A DNA stretch of 64,000 nucleotides from the NCBI RefSeq assembly GCF_030450125.1, contig NZ_CP123923.1:3658001-3722000 (forward strand), in the 5' to 3' direction. The position numbers and the translations under genes were made by a program. A model generated the notes under the pieces. It saw nothing but the letters and a program-made list of their open reading frames with translations, did no database searches and was not told the origin of the DNA. Within the stretch, counting starts at the first letter, position 1. Each line of letters begins with the position of its first letter. The DNA comes from Streptomyces sp. WP-1. GTDB lineage: Bacteria > Actinomycetota > Actinomycetes > Streptomycetales > Streptomycetaceae. This document shows positions 30,524-39,446 of the stretch, piece after piece.

Positions 30524-30715
30524 TGTCCGGTTCCCTTCATGAAGTATCCGGGGGGTGAACCCGATTCGGTCACTCAGAGTGTGTAGATGGTGACAGAAGC
30601 GGGCCGTTCCCCGAGCATCGCACGCCTACGCATGACTCACGGTCCCTCGGACGGGTGATTGGAGGGGCGTTCGACTGCCGTCGGCCGGATTCGATTCACG
30701 ACCCCGGCGTGCGTT

Positions 30716-31849
30716 TCACGACTCGGCCTTGCGGTGCACCCGCGCGACCCAGTCCGCCGGTTTGGCGATCTCCGCCTTGGTGGGCAGGGTGTTGGGCGAG
30801 GTCCACACGCGGTTGAAGCCGTCGATGCCGACCTGGTCGGTGACGGCTCGTACGAAGCGTTCGCCGTCCCGGTACTGCTTGAGTTTGGCGTCCAGGCCCA
30901 GCAGTTTGCGCAGGGCCTGGTCGAGTCGGGAGGCGCCCTTGGCGCGCCGCTGCTGGAACTTCTCGCGGATCTCGGCCACGGACGGCACGACGCTCGGGCC
31001 GACCCCGTCCATCACGTAGTCGGCGTGGCCCTCCAGCAGGGACATCACGGCGGTGAGGCGGCCGAGGATCTCGCGCTGGGCGGGGGTCTGCACCAGCTCC
31101 ACGAGGGAGCGTCCGCCGTCGTCCTCCTCGGTCTCGGGGCGGCCCCCGGCGAGGGACTGGGCGGCCTCCCGGATGCGCTCCAGGAAGGTCATGGGGTCGA
31201 CGTCCGTCTCCGCCAGGAAAGACTGGATCTCGCCCTCCAGGTGGTCACGCAGCCAGGGCACGGCCGTGAACTGCGTGCGGTGGGTCTCCTCGTGCAGGCA
31301 CACCCACAGGCGGAAGTCGTGCGGTTCGACGTCGAGTTCGCGCTCCACGTGGACGATGTTGGGCGCGACGAGCAGCAGCCGGCCGCCGCCGTTCGCGCCG
31401 GCGGGCAGATCGCGGCCGGCGGGGGCGAAGGTCTCGTACTGGCCGAGGACGCGGGAGGAGAGGAACGAGAGCAGCATGCCCAGTTCCACGCCGGTGACCT
31501 TGCCGCCGACGGCGCCGAGGACGGCGCTGCCCGGGGTGCCGGCGCGGCGTTCCTGCATCTTGTCCAGGAGCGGTTTGAGGATCTCCCGGAAGCCGGCGAC
31601 GTTGGCCCGGACCCAGCCGGGGCGGTCGACGACGAGCACGGGGGTGTCGTGGCTCTGCTCGGTCTCCAGCCGGGTGAAGCCCCTCACGTGCTCCTCCGAG
31701 GCCTTCGCGTGCCGGCGCAGCTCCGCGACGACGGACCGGGCCTCGTCACGCGAGACGTCGGGGCCGGGCCGTACGAGCCGAGTCGCGGTCGCCACCGCGA
31801 GGTTCCAGTCGACCATCCCGGGGGATGCGGTGCCTCCGAAGCCTGTCAT
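30716..31849 (-). CDS. DUF2342 zinc-dependent metalloprotease-like protein
   Basis: A 377-residue protein with the gluzincin-type motif His186-Glu-Glu-Thr-His190 in WVCLHEETHRTQFTAVPWL, and LEGHADYVMDGVGPSVVPSV downstream with a plausible third ligand glutamate. These are the marks of the DUF2342 family (also called coenzyme F420 biosynthesis-associated proteins). The N-terminus (GMVDWNLAVATATRLVRPGP) is conserved in the family; no signal peptide is seen. It lies between tilS and dacB on the same strand; dacB would be upstream. Protease activity is inferred from the motif only. Confidence 0.85.
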   Translation of the reverse strand: MTGFGGTASPGMVDWNLAVATATRLVRPGPDVSRDEARSVVAELRRHAKASEEHVRGFTRLETEQSHDTPVLVVDRPGWVRANVAGFREILKPLLDKMQERRAGTPGSAVLGAVGGKVTGVELGMLLSFLSSRVLGQYETFAPAGRDLPAGANGGGRLLLVAPNIVHVERELDVEPHDFRLWVCLHEETHRTQFTAVPWLRDHLEGEIQSFLAETDVDPMTFLERIREAAQSLAGGRPETEEDDGGRSLVELVQTPAQREILGRLTAVMSLLEGHADYVMDGVGPSVVPSVAEIREKFQQRRAKGASRLDQALRKLLGLDAKLKQYRDGERFVRAVTDQVGIDGFNRVWTSPNTLPTKAEIAKPADWVARVHRKAES

Positions 31850-31960
31850 GCGTCAACGGTACGTGAGCGTTACCACTTGGGGCAGGCCGTGGGCGCCGCG
31901 ATCGGCGGGGCACCGGGTCGGCGCGGGCCCGCCGCGGTGCGGCGGGCGGGCCCCCTCGGG

Positions 31961-33559
31961 TCAGCCGCAGCCGCACGCGGCCAGGGCCGTCGCCGTCCTG
32001 TCCAGGGCCGACTGGGCGGCCATCGGGTCGGCCGTGCCGGAGGCCAGGAAGGCGAAGGCGAGCAGTCGGCCGTCCCGGTCGACGACCGTGCCGGCCAGGG
32101 TGTTGACGCCGGTCAGGGTGCCCGTCTTGGCGTGGACGAGGCCGGCCGCGCCGTCGGCGTAGCGGGTGCTCAGGGTGCCGGTGAAGTGGGCGATGGGCAG
32201 GCCGGTGAGCAGGGGGCGCAGGCCGGGGTGGCCGGGGGTGCCGGCCTTGACCAGGATCGCGGTCAGGAGGTCGGCCGTGAGCCGGTCGTCGCGGTCGAGG
32301 CCGCTGCCGTCGTGGAAGGCGGTGCCCGTGAGGGGCAGGCCCAGCTTCCCCAGCTGCCCGGCGATCGCCTTCGCGCCCCCGGCGAAGCTGCCGGGCTGCC
32401 CGCTCGCGAGGGCGGTCTGCCGGGCGAGGGCCTCGGCGATGTCGTTGTCGCTGTTGGTCAGCATGCGTTCCACCAGGGTGGACAGCGGCGGCGAGGAGAC
32501 GCCCGCGACGGTCTCTGCGTGCGCGGCGCCCCTGGCCGGGGCGGGGCCGGTCACGTCGGTGCCGGCGGCCTTCAGGAAGCCCGCGAACTTCCGCGCCGCG
32601 TCCAGTGCCGGGTCGGCGACCCGGCGCACCGGTCCACCGGCGGAGTCGTCGGTACGGCCCTCGTCGGCGACGAGGGCGCTGACCGGCGCCAGGTTGTCGT
32701 TGACCCCGATGGGGTGCAGGGCGGGACCGGCGTAGAGCGTCGTGTCGTACGACAGCGCGATCTTGTGGATGCCGCGTTCCCGCAGCGCCGCCGCCGTCCG
32801 CGTCGCCAGGGTCCGCAGGCTCGCCCATCCGCCGGCCCTGGCGTGCGCCGTGAGCGTGGGGTCGCCGCCGCCGACCAGGACGAGCCGGGTGCCGCCGAGG
32901 AGCGCGGCCCGGGTGGTGAAGCGGTGGTCCGGGCCGAGCGCGTTCAGCGCGGCGGCGGCGGTGGCGAGCTTGGTCGTGGAGGCGGGCGTGAGCCCCTTGT
33001 CGGGCTGGACGCCGTACAGGCGCTTCCCGGTGGCCGCGTCGACCACCACGGCCGTATGGCCGTCCCCGAGCGCGGCGGAGCCCAGGAGCGGCCCCAGGAC
33101 GTCCGCCAGGGCCGTACCGCCCGCCGCCGGGGCCCGGCGGGTGTCCACGGGGCCGGCCGCGGCGCCCAGGCCCGCCAGGACGGCCGGCGCGCTCGGCACG
33201 GGCCGCGGGCCGCCCGCCGCGGCGCCCGGCCCGTGATCTGCGCCACGTGCGTGCTCCAGGGCGGTCGCCCGGTCCCGCTCGGCCGTACGCTGACCGGTGG
33301 CGTCCCACGGCCCCGACAGGGTCACCACGCCGGCGGCGAGCACCAGGCCGGCGGTGGCGGCGCCCGCGGTGTACCGCAACGTGCTGTGGGAACGCGGACG
33401 GGGGAGGTCGGCGAGCAGCGGTCGTACCGTGGACATCAGGCGTGTGACCTGCGGTTTCGCCGTTCTCACGGCGTGCGCGAGACGCGGTCGTACGGCGCTC
33501 GCGAGCCGCTTCATCCGCGGTCCCGCGGTCCGCCAAGGCCCGAGCTCCGGCACGACCAC
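31961..33559 (-). CDS. dacB: D-alanyl-D-alanine carboxypeptidase/endopeptidase, PBP4 type
   Basis: Penicillin-binding protein that trims peptidoglycan stem peptides outside the membrane. The 532 residues have an N-terminal basic segment and membrane anchor ([19 protein letters not shown]), a short disordered linker, and a S13-family domain. The catalytic triad motifs are SxxK in [20 protein letters not shown], SxN in [15 protein letters not shown] and KTG in [16 protein letters not shown]. The start is uncertain: [10 protein letters not shown] at residue 16 is a good alternative. It is divergent from ppa with only 79 bases between, so the two promoters overlap. Confidence 0.92.
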   Translation of the reverse strand: MVVPELGPWRTAGPRMKRLASAVRPRLAHAVRTAKPQVTRLMSTVRPLLADLPRPRSHSTLRYTAGAATAGLVLAAGVVTLSGPWDATGQRTAERDRATALEHARGADHGPGAAAGGPRPVPSAPAVLAGLGAAAGPVDTRRAPAAGGTALADVLGPLLGSAALGDGHTAVVVDAATGKRLYGVQPDKGLTPASTTKLATAAAALNALGPDHRFTTRAALLGGTRLVLVGGGDPTLTAHARAGGWASLRTLATRTAAALRERGIHKIALSYDTTLYAGPALHPIGVNDNLAPVSALVADEGRTDDSAGGPVRRVADPALDAARKFAGFLKAAGTDVTGPAPARGAAHAETVAGVSSPPLSTLVERMLTNSDNDIAEALARQTALASGQPGSFAGGAKAIAGQLGKLGLPLTGTAFHDGSGLDRDDRLTADLLTAILVKAGTPGHPGLRPLLTGLPIAHFTGTLSTRYADGAAGLVHAKTGTLTGVNTLAGTVVDRDGRLLAFAFLASGTADPMAAQSALDRTATALAACGCG

Positions 33560-33638
33560 CAGCCCCTTTCGCGATCACACACCTGCGTGGGGGACACTTA
33601 ATCACCAGAACTATGTGCTGATCATGAAGGAGCCACCG

Positions 33639-34130
33639 GTGGAGTTCGACGTCACGATCGAGATCCCGAAGGGTTCGCGCAACAAGTACGAGGTGGACCA
33701 CGAGACCGGTCGGATCCGCCTGGACCGTCGCCTCTTCACCTCGACCGCGTACCCGACCGACTACGGATTCGTCGAGAACACCCTCGGCGAGGACGGCGAC
33801 CCGCTGGACGCGCTGGTCATCCTTGACGAGCCGACCTTCCCGGGCTGCCTGATCAAGTGCCGCGCGATCGGCATGTTCCGGATGACGGACGAGGCGGGCG
33901 GCGACGACAAGCTGCTGTGCGTGCCGGCCACCGACCCCCGGGTGGAGCACCTGCGCGACATCCACCACGTGTCGGAGTTCGACCGCCTGGAGATCCAGCA
34001 CTTCTTCGAGGTCTACAAGGACCTGGAGCCCGGCAAGTCCGTCGAGGGCGCCAACTGGGTGGGCCGCACGGAGGCCGAGCAGGAGATCGAGCGGTCCTAC
34101 AAGCGCTTCAAGGAGCAGGGCGGTCACTGA
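33639..34130 (+). CDS. ppa: Inorganic pyrophosphatase (family I)
   Basis: Soluble hydrolase of pyrophosphate that drives biosynthetic reactions. The 163 residues include the acidic metal motif [11 protein letters not shown] (Asp-x-Asp-Pro-x-x-Asp), [18 protein letters not shown] and the [12 protein letters not shown] segment. The GTG at 33639 has AAGGAG six bases upstream, which decides it over an earlier in-frame ATG. A strong terminator follows 14 bases after the stop. It is divergent from dacB. Confidence 0.97.
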   Translation: MEFDVTIEIPKGSRNKYEVDHETGRIRLDRRLFTSTAYPTDYGFVENTLGEDGDPLDALVILDEPTFPGCLIKCRAIGMFRMTDEAGGDDKLLCVPATDPRVEHLRDIHHVSEFDRLEIQHFFEVYKDLEPGKSVEGANWVGRTEAEQEIERSYKRFKEQGGH

Positions 34131-34144
34131 CCCCCGGTTCACGG

Positions 34145-34175
34145 AACGGGCCGCACGCGTTGTGTGCGGCCCGTT
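34145..34175 (+). terminator. ppa terminator
   Basis: AACGGGCCGCAC, a seven-base loop, then GTGCGGCCCGTT followed by TGC; a 12-bp perfect stem. Confidence 0.8.
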
Positions 34176-34243
34176 TGCATGCCCGCCCGCGGTGCATGCG
34201 CATACTGAGGCCAGCGGAAGGTGTCGTTCAGGGACGGTGCGAG

Positions 34244-35899
34244 GTGACGGAGGCGGACGACCGCAAGCCCCGGTCGGACGAGGCGCGGTACGACCCGGAG
34301 ATCACATCGGAGTTCGCCATCCCCAAGGGACTCGACGTCCCGAAGGCGGGCGGCGAGCCGGAGACGACCTCCGAGTTCCAGGTGCCGCAGGGGCTGCTCA
34401 CGCCGCAGCCGTCGGCCGGGGAGCCGGAGGGGTCGGCGTTCAGCACGCCCAGCACCTACGGCCCCCAGGGCGGGGTGTACGCGTTCACGCCGGCCACCGG
34501 GGTGCCCCTGGTCAGCCTGGTCAAGGACGCGCCCTGGCAGGACCGGATGCGCACCATGCTGCGCATGCCGGTCACGGAGCGGCCCGCGCCCGAGCCGGTG
34601 CAGCACGAGGAGGAGAGCGGCCCGGCCGTCCCGCGCGTGCTGGACCTGACCCTGCGTATCGGTGAGCTGCTGCTGGCGGGCGGCGAGGGCGCGGAGGACG
34701 TGGAGGCCGCGATGTTCGCGGTGTGCCGGTCCTACGGCCTGGACCGCTGCGAACCCAACGTCACCTTCACCCTGCTGTCGATCTCGCACCAGCCGTCCCT
34801 GGTCGAGGACCCGGTGACGGCCTCGCGGACGGTACGGCGCCGGGGCACCGACTACACCCGGCTGGCGGCCGTCTTCCGGCTGGTGGACGACCTGACCGAC
34901 GCCGAGACGCATGTCTCCCTGGAGGAGGCCTACCGGCGGCTCGCGGAGATACGGCGCAACCGGCACCCCTACCCCGGCTGGGCGCTGTCCCTGGCCAGCG
35001 GGCTGCTGGCGGGCGCCGCCTCGATACTCGTCGGCGGCGATCTGATCGTGTTCTTCGCGGCGGCGGTCGGCGCGATGCTCGGCGACCGGCTCGCCTGGCT
35101 GTGCGCGGGGCGCGGGCTGCCGGAGTTCTACCAGTTCACGGTGGCCGCGATGCCGCCCGCGGCGATCGGGGTGGCGTTCGCGCTGGCCCATGTGGACGTG
35201 AAGGCGTCCGCGGTGATCACCGGTGGGCTGTTCGCGCTGCTGCCCGGGCGGGCGCTGGTGGCGGGCGTCCAGGACGGCCTGACGGGCTTCTACATCACCG
35301 CCTCGGCCCGCCTGCTGGAGGTCCTGTACTTCTTCGTGGGCATCGTCGCGGGTGTGCTGCTCGTCCTGTACTTCGGCGTGAAGGTGGGCGGCAAGCTCAA
35401 CCCGGAGGCGGCGCTGCACATCTCCGAGCGGCCCCTGATCCAGATCGCGGCCTCCATGCTGCTGTCGCTGACCTTCGCGGTGCTGCTCCAGCAGGAACGA
35501 TCCACCGTGCTCTGGGTGACCCTCAACGGCGGCGTCGCCTGGAGCGTGTACGGCGCGATGCACTATGTCGCCGACATCTCGCCGGTGGCCTCCACGGCCG
35601 TCGCCGCGGGCCTGGTCGGGCTGTTCGGGCAGCTGCTGTCCCGCTACCGGTTCGCCTCCGCGCTGCCGTACACCACGGCCGCGATCGGGCCGCTGCTGCC
35701 CGGCTCCGCCACGTACTTCGGGCTGCTGAACATGGCCCAGAACAACGTGGACAAGGGGCTGGTGTCGCTGGCCAACGCGGCGTCGCTGGCCATGGCGATC
35801 GCGATCGGGGTCAATCTGGGCTCGGAGATCTTCCGGCTGTTCCTGCGGGTCGGCTCCCCCGGGAAGCGCCGGGCGGCGAAGCGGACCAGGGGCTTCTGA
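34244..35899 (+). CDS. ThrE-type threonine/serine exporter
   Basis: A 551-residue membrane protein of the ThrE family (ThrE_1 plus ThrE_2 domains). After a conserved soluble stretch at about 130-245 (LTLRIGELLLAGGEGAEDVE, LEEAYRRLAEIRR) come about ten hydrophobic helices from residue 246 to 540, including LASGLLAGAASILVGGDLIV and the LEVLYFFVGIVAGVLLVLYF pair. In Corynebacterium ThrE exports threonine and serine. The first 125 residues are a disordered cytoplasmic extension holding two copies of a TSEF-x-(I/V)P-x-GL motif. GTG start at 34244. It is convergent with the DedA gene, whose stop is five bases away. Confidence 0.87.
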   Translation: MTEADDRKPRSDEARYDPEITSEFAIPKGLDVPKAGGEPETTSEFQVPQGLLTPQPSAGEPEGSAFSTPSTYGPQGGVYAFTPATGVPLVSLVKDAPWQDRMRTMLRMPVTERPAPEPVQHEEESGPAVPRVLDLTLRIGELLLAGGEGAEDVEAAMFAVCRSYGLDRCEPNVTFTLLSISHQPSLVEDPVTASRTVRRRGTDYTRLAAVFRLVDDLTDAETHVSLEEAYRRLAEIRRNRHPYPGWALSLASGLLAGAASILVGGDLIVFFAAAVGAMLGDRLAWLCAGRGLPEFYQFTVAAMPPAAIGVAFALAHVDVKASAVITGGLFALLPGRALVAGVQDGLTGFYITASARLLEVLYFFVGIVAGVLLVLYFGVKVGGKLNPEAALHISERPLIQIAASMLLSLTFAVLLQQERSTVLWVTLNGGVAWSVYGAMHYVADISPVASTAVAAGLVGLFGQLLSRYRFASALPYTTAAIGPLLPGSATYFGLLNMAQNNVDKGLVSLANAASLAMAIAIGVNLGSEIFRLFLRVGSPGKRRAAKRTRGF

Positions 35900-35904
35900 G
35901 GGGC

Positions 35905-36933
35905 TTACTGCTCGCGGTAGTCGTACGGGTACGGGTTCTGCTCGTGGTTCCGGCCCTGCTGCTGCGGGTACTGGCGCGGGTCGTAGTACGGCTGCTGGGG
36001 CTGGTTCCAGTCCTGCTGCTGGGGCTGCTGGTACGGGGGCTGCTGGTGCTGGGGGTGGTGAGGCTGCCGGTACGGGGGCTGGGGCTGGTTGCCGTAGCCC
36101 TGGGGGCCGCCGTACTCCTGGCCGCCGTAGCCCTGCCCGCCGTAACCCCGGTCGTGCCCCTGGTCGCCGTACTGCTGCTGCCCGCCGTACGGCTGCTGTC
36201 CGTGGCGCTCGTCCGGCTCGATGCGGCGCAGCCGGGTCGTGGCGTCGTCCATGACCGGCGGCTGCGGGAAGCGCGGCGCCTCGGCGGCGGGGCGGGGCCG
36301 CTCCCCGGGGGCGTTCTTGGACTTGGCGCGGGCCCTGAGGTACTCGATCGCGATCGGGACCACCGAGACGAGGACGATCAGGATCAGGATCGCCTCGATG
36401 TTGTCCTTGACGAAGCCGATGTTGCCGAGCCAGGAGCCCAGCAGGGTGACGCCCGCGCCCCACAGGGTGCCGCCGATGATGTTGAAGATCAGGAAGGAGC
36501 GGTAGCGCATGCCGCTCACGCCCGCGATGATCGGCGTGAAGGTGCGCACCACCGGCACGAAGCGGGCCAGGATCAGCGACTTGGGGCCGTACTTCTCGAA
36601 GAACTCGTGCGCCTTGACCACGTTCTCCTGTTTGAACAGGCGCGAGTCGGGCCGGTTGAACAGGGACGGGCCGACCTTCTTGCCGAACATGTAGCCCGCC
36701 TGGTCGCCCAGGACCGCGGCGACGCAGATCAGGGCGATCGCGCCCCACAGCGGGAAGTCCAGCTGGTGCGAGGTGATCAGCAGACCGCAGGTGAACAGCA
36801 GCGAGTCACCGGGCAGGAAGAAGCCGATGAGCAGGCCGGACTCGGCGAAGACTATGAGCAGCAGACCCCAGATGCTGTACGTGTCGAGCAGATAGTTGGG
36901 ATCGAGCCAGCTCGGGCCTAGGGCGAGAGTCAT
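35905..36933 (-). CDS. DedA-family membrane protein with a Q/P/Y/G-rich tail
   Basis: A 342-residue protein. The first 210 residues are a DedA/VTT domain: FAESGLLIGFFLPGDSLLFT, GDQAGYMFGKKVGPSLF, FEKYGPKSLILARFVPVVRTF (the conserved arginines of this loop are present) and AGVSGMRYRSFLIFNIIGG. DedA proteins flip undecaprenyl phosphate or phospholipids. The last 110 residues are a low-complexity glutamine, proline, tyrosine and glycine tail of prion-like composition. ATG at 36933 chosen; a GTG one codon earlier is equally possible and better spaced from AGGAG. Confidence 0.9.
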   Translation of the reverse strand: MTLALGPSWLDPNYLLDTYSIWGLLLIVFAESGLLIGFFLPGDSLLFTCGLLITSHQLDFPLWGAIALICVAAVLGDQAGYMFGKKVGPSLFNRPDSRLFKQENVVKAHEFFEKYGPKSLILARFVPVVRTFTPIIAGVSGMRYRSFLIFNIIGGTLWGAGVTLLGSWLGNIGFVKDNIEAILILIVLVSVVPIAIEYLRARAKSKNAPGERPRPAAEAPRFPQPPVMDDATTRLRRIEPDERHGQQPYGGQQQYGDQGHDRGYGGQGYGGQEYGGPQGYGNQPQPPYRQPHHPQHQQPPYQQPQQQDWNQPQQPYYDPRQYPQQQGRNHEQNPYPYDYREQ

Positions 36934-37069
36934 CACGGGTCCGGGCTCCTGAGGGGGGAGAAGGGGCGGCTACGGTGACCGAGTGGGGCCGCACAAAGCT
37001 ATCAACGTGAGGTGACCGCCACGGGTTCCCCGATGCCCCGGGTCGAAGAGGCTCCTCCTCCCCCGCCGC

Positions 37070-37504
37070 TCAGGAGATGTGCCGGTCGGCGTTCGCCAGG
37101 ATCGCGTCGTGCAGGTGTTCGGCGAGGCCGGGGTGCAGCGCGTCGTAGAACGCCTTGAAGCGCTCGTCGGCGACATACATGCCGGCGAGACAGCGGTGCA
37201 TCGTGTGCGGGCAGTCGTAGAACCACCGGCCGATGTGCTGCCGGTGCTCCTCGGCCAGGGCCCGGGCGGCCTCCCCCGTCGCGGGCTCGCCTGCGGCCAC
37301 CAGGCGGGCGTAGCGCCCGCTCCAGTCGTCCGCCTCGGCCCGGAGCCGCTTCCAGTCCTCCTTGCCGTAGCCGGCGGCGCGGCGCTGGGACTCCGCCCAC
37401 TTCTCCGTGCCGCCCCAGCGGGCCTCCGCCTCCTCGGCGTACTGCTCGGGGTCGTTGTCCCCGAACACCTCGAACCGCTCCTCGGGTGTCAGATCGATGC
37501 CCAT
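37070..37504 (-). other. Internal in-frame start for TipAS within tipA
   Basis: Codon 110 of tipA is an ATG (37504) preceded by GGAGG at 8-nt spacing, and it begins the MGIDLTPEERFEVFGD segment. In S. lividans the same position gives the ligand-binding short form TipAS, made in excess over TipAL. The site and its ribosome signal are visible here; production of the short form is inferred from that precedent. Confidence 0.75.
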
Positions 37505-37831
37505 CCTGCGTGCCTCCATGGCGTGTTCCACGGCCTCGGCCATCCGGCGCAGCTTCTCGATCCGGGCGGTCAGCAGGGTGTGCTGCCGGCGCAGATGCGC
37601 GCGCGGGTCCGCGTCCGGGTCGTCGAGCAGCACCGCGACCTCGTCGAGCGGAAAGCCGAGTTCCCGGTAGAACAGGATCCGCTGGAGCCGGTCGAGGTCG
37701 GCGTCGGTGTAGCGGCGGTGACCCGCGTGGGTGCGCCCGCCGGGCACCAGGAGGCCGATCTCGTCGTAGTGGTGCAGGGTGCGCACCGTGACACCGGCGA
37801 ACCCCGCGACCTCTCCTACGGAGTGGCTCAA
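37070..37831 (-). CDS. tipA: TipA, thiopeptide-binding MerR-family autoregulator
   Basis: The 253-residue length equals that of TipAL of S. lividans. The MerR DNA-binding domain is at residues 1-70 (VGEVAGFAGVTVRTLHHYDE), a dimerisation helix follows to about 108, and the TipAS ligand domain runs from 110 to the end. Cys207 and Cys214 (YDCPHTMHRCLAGMY) sit at the positions of the thiostrepton-linked cysteines of the family. The start is a TTG at 37831: AGGAGG lies 9 nt upstream, no ATG or GTG is nearby, and it restores the family length. It autoactivates through the promoter described below. Gad is the divergent neighbour. Confidence 0.93.
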   Translation of the reverse strand: MSHSVGEVAGFAGVTVRTLHHYDEIGLLVPGGRTHAGHRRYTDADLDRLQRILFYRELGFPLDEVAVLLDDPDADPRAHLRRQHTLLTARIEKLRRMAEAVEHAMEARRMGIDLTPEERFEVFGDNDPEQYAEEAEARWGGTEKWAESQRRAAGYGKEDWKRLRAEADDWSGRYARLVAAGEPATGEAARALAEEHRQHIGRWFYDCPHTMHRCLAGMYVADERFKAFYDALHPGLAEHLHDAILANADRHIS

Positions 37832-37870
37832 CTGTCCGCCTCCTTCCGTTCGTCGGTCGGTACGACGGTC

Positions 37871-37901
37871 AGCCTGCGGCCTCACGTGACGTGAGGTGCA
37901 A
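37871..37901 (-). promoter_or_regulatory. tipA promoter with MerR-type 19-bp spacer and operator palindrome
   Basis: On the minus strand, -35 TTGCAC (37901-37896) and -10 CAGGCT (37876-37871) are separated by 19 bp. The spacer contains most of a perfect 17-bp palindrome, CCTCACGT-G-ACGTGAGG on the plus strand (37880-37896). Over-long spacers with the operator between the hexamers are the hallmark of MerR activators, which untwist DNA upon ligand binding. The leader to the TTG start is short. Confidence 0.82.
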
Positions 37902-38009
37902 GTCCGCGGCGTCCCTGATGCCGGGGCACGGAGGTCAGGGCAGGCGTCCGGGTCATTCCGGATGTCGGGGCGGCGCGGCCTTGCATAGGGTGGCGGCGAG
38001 GAGGCAGCC

Positions 38010-39416
38010 ATGGCCCTGCACAAAGGTCCGCAGAAGCATCAGGAGCGGGTGTTGTCCGTCAACCCGTTCTTCGGGGAGGCGAACCCGGTCGGCGGTATGA
38101 CCGAGGCCCCGCCCACCCACCGGCTTCCGGACGCCCCGATGCCGCCCACGACCGCGTATCAGCTGGTGCACGACGAGCTGATGCTGGACGGCAACTCCCG
38201 GCTGAACCTGGCCACGTTCGTCAGCACCTGGATGGAGCCCCAGGCCGGGGTGCTGATGGCGGAGTGCCAGGACAAGAACATGATCGACAAGGACGAGTAC
38301 CCGCGCACCGCCGAGCTGGAGCGGCGCTGCGTGGCGATGCTCGCGGATCTGTGGAACGCGCCGGATCCGGCGGCCGCGGTGGGCTGTTCGACCACCGGGT
38401 CGAGCGAGGCGTGCATGCTGGCCGGAATGGCCCTGAAGCGGCGCTGGACGCAGCGCAACGCCGACCGGTACCCGGGCGCGCGGCCCAACCTGGTGATGGG
38501 GATCAACGTCCAGGTGTGCTGGGAGAAGTTCTGCAACTTCTGGGAGGTGGAGGCGCGCCAGGTCCCCATGGACGGCGACCGCTACCACCTGGACCCGCGG
38601 GCGGCCGCCGAGCTGTGCGACGAGAACACCATCGGCGTCATCGGCATCCTCGGCTCGACCTTCGACGGTTCCTACGAGCCGATCGCCGACCTGTGCGCCG
38701 CCCTGGACGCCCTCCAGGAGCGCACCGGGCTGGACATCCCGGTGCATGTGGACGGGGCGTCCGGCGCGATGGTGGCGCCCTTCCTGGACGAGGACCTGGT
38801 GTGGGACTTCCGGCTGCCGCGGGTGGCCTCCATCAACACCTCGGGGCACAAGTACGGACTGGTGTACCCGGGCGTCGGCTGGGCCCTGTGGCGGGACGCG
38901 GAGGCGCTGCCCGAGGAGCTGGTCTTCCGGGTGAACTACCTGGGCGGCGACATGCCGACCTTCGCCCTCAACTTCTCCCGCCCCGGCGCGCAGGTCGTCG
39001 CGCAGTACTACACCTTCCTGCGCCTGGGCCGCGAGGGCTACCGCGCGGTCCAGCAGTCCACCCGTGACGTGGCCCGCTCCCTCGCCGACCGCATCGAGGG
39101 CCTCGGCGACTTCCGGCTGCTGACCCGGGGCGACGAACTCCCGGTGTTCGCGCTGACCACGGCCGACCATGTCACCGCCTACGACGTCTTCGACGTCTCC
39201 CGCCGGATGCGCGAGAGCGGCTGGCTGGTCCCGGCGTACACCTTCCCGGCCAACCGCGAGGACCTCTCCGTGCTGCGCATCGTCTGCCGCAACGGCTTCT
39301 CGCACGACCTGGCCGACCTCTTCCTGGACGACCTGTCCCGCCTCCTGCCCGAGCTGCGCCGCCAGCAGCATCCACTGACCCGGGACAAGGGGGCGGCGAC
39401 AAGCTTCCACCATTAG
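38010..39416 (+). CDS. gad: Glutamate decarboxylase
   Basis: PLP enzyme converting glutamate to GABA and CO2. The 468 residues match bacterial GadB length. Motifs are NLATFVSTWMEPQA near the start, GCSTTGSSEACMLAGMALKR, the cofactor strand IPVHVDGASGAMVAPF and the Schiff-base lysine Lys281 in INTSGHKYGLVYPGVGW. The ATG at 38010 has GAGGAGGC upstream. No glutamate/GABA antiporter (gadC) is next to it, so GABA shunt use rather than a full acid-resistance module is likely. An aldehyde dehydrogenase is encoded 0.7 kb further on the other strand. Confidence 0.95.
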   Translation: MALHKGPQKHQERVLSVNPFFGEANPVGGMTEAPPTHRLPDAPMPPTTAYQLVHDELMLDGNSRLNLATFVSTWMEPQAGVLMAECQDKNMIDKDEYPRTAELERRCVAMLADLWNAPDPAAAVGCSTTGSSEACMLAGMALKRRWTQRNADRYPGARPNLVMGINVQVCWEKFCNFWEVEARQVPMDGDRYHLDPRAAAELCDENTIGVIGILGSTFDGSYEPIADLCAALDALQERTGLDIPVHVDGASGAMVAPFLDEDLVWDFRLPRVASINTSGHKYGLVYPGVGWALWRDAEALPEELVFRVNYLGGDMPTFALNFSRPGAQVVAQYYTFLRLGREGYRAVQQSTRDVARSLADRIEGLGDFRLLTRGDELPVFALTTADHVTAYDVFDVSRRMRESGWLVPAYTFPANREDLSVLRIVCRNGFSHDLADLFLDDLSRLLPELRRQQHPLTRDKGAATSFHH

Positions 39417-39420
39417 GACA

Positions 39421-39439
39421 CCACCGGGAGGCACGGTGG
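39421..39439 (+). terminator. Short hairpin after gad
   Basis: CCACCG and CGGTGG pair around a seven-base loop between the convergent gad and DinB-family genes. Confidence 0.4.
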
Positions 39440-39446
39440 GCCCGGG

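Noticed and set aside
26540..30586. A continuous plus-strand open frame of about 1350 codons
   Set aside because: It is antisense to ftsH, hpt and tilS, whose products have clear motifs. Long antisense frames are normal at this GC content.
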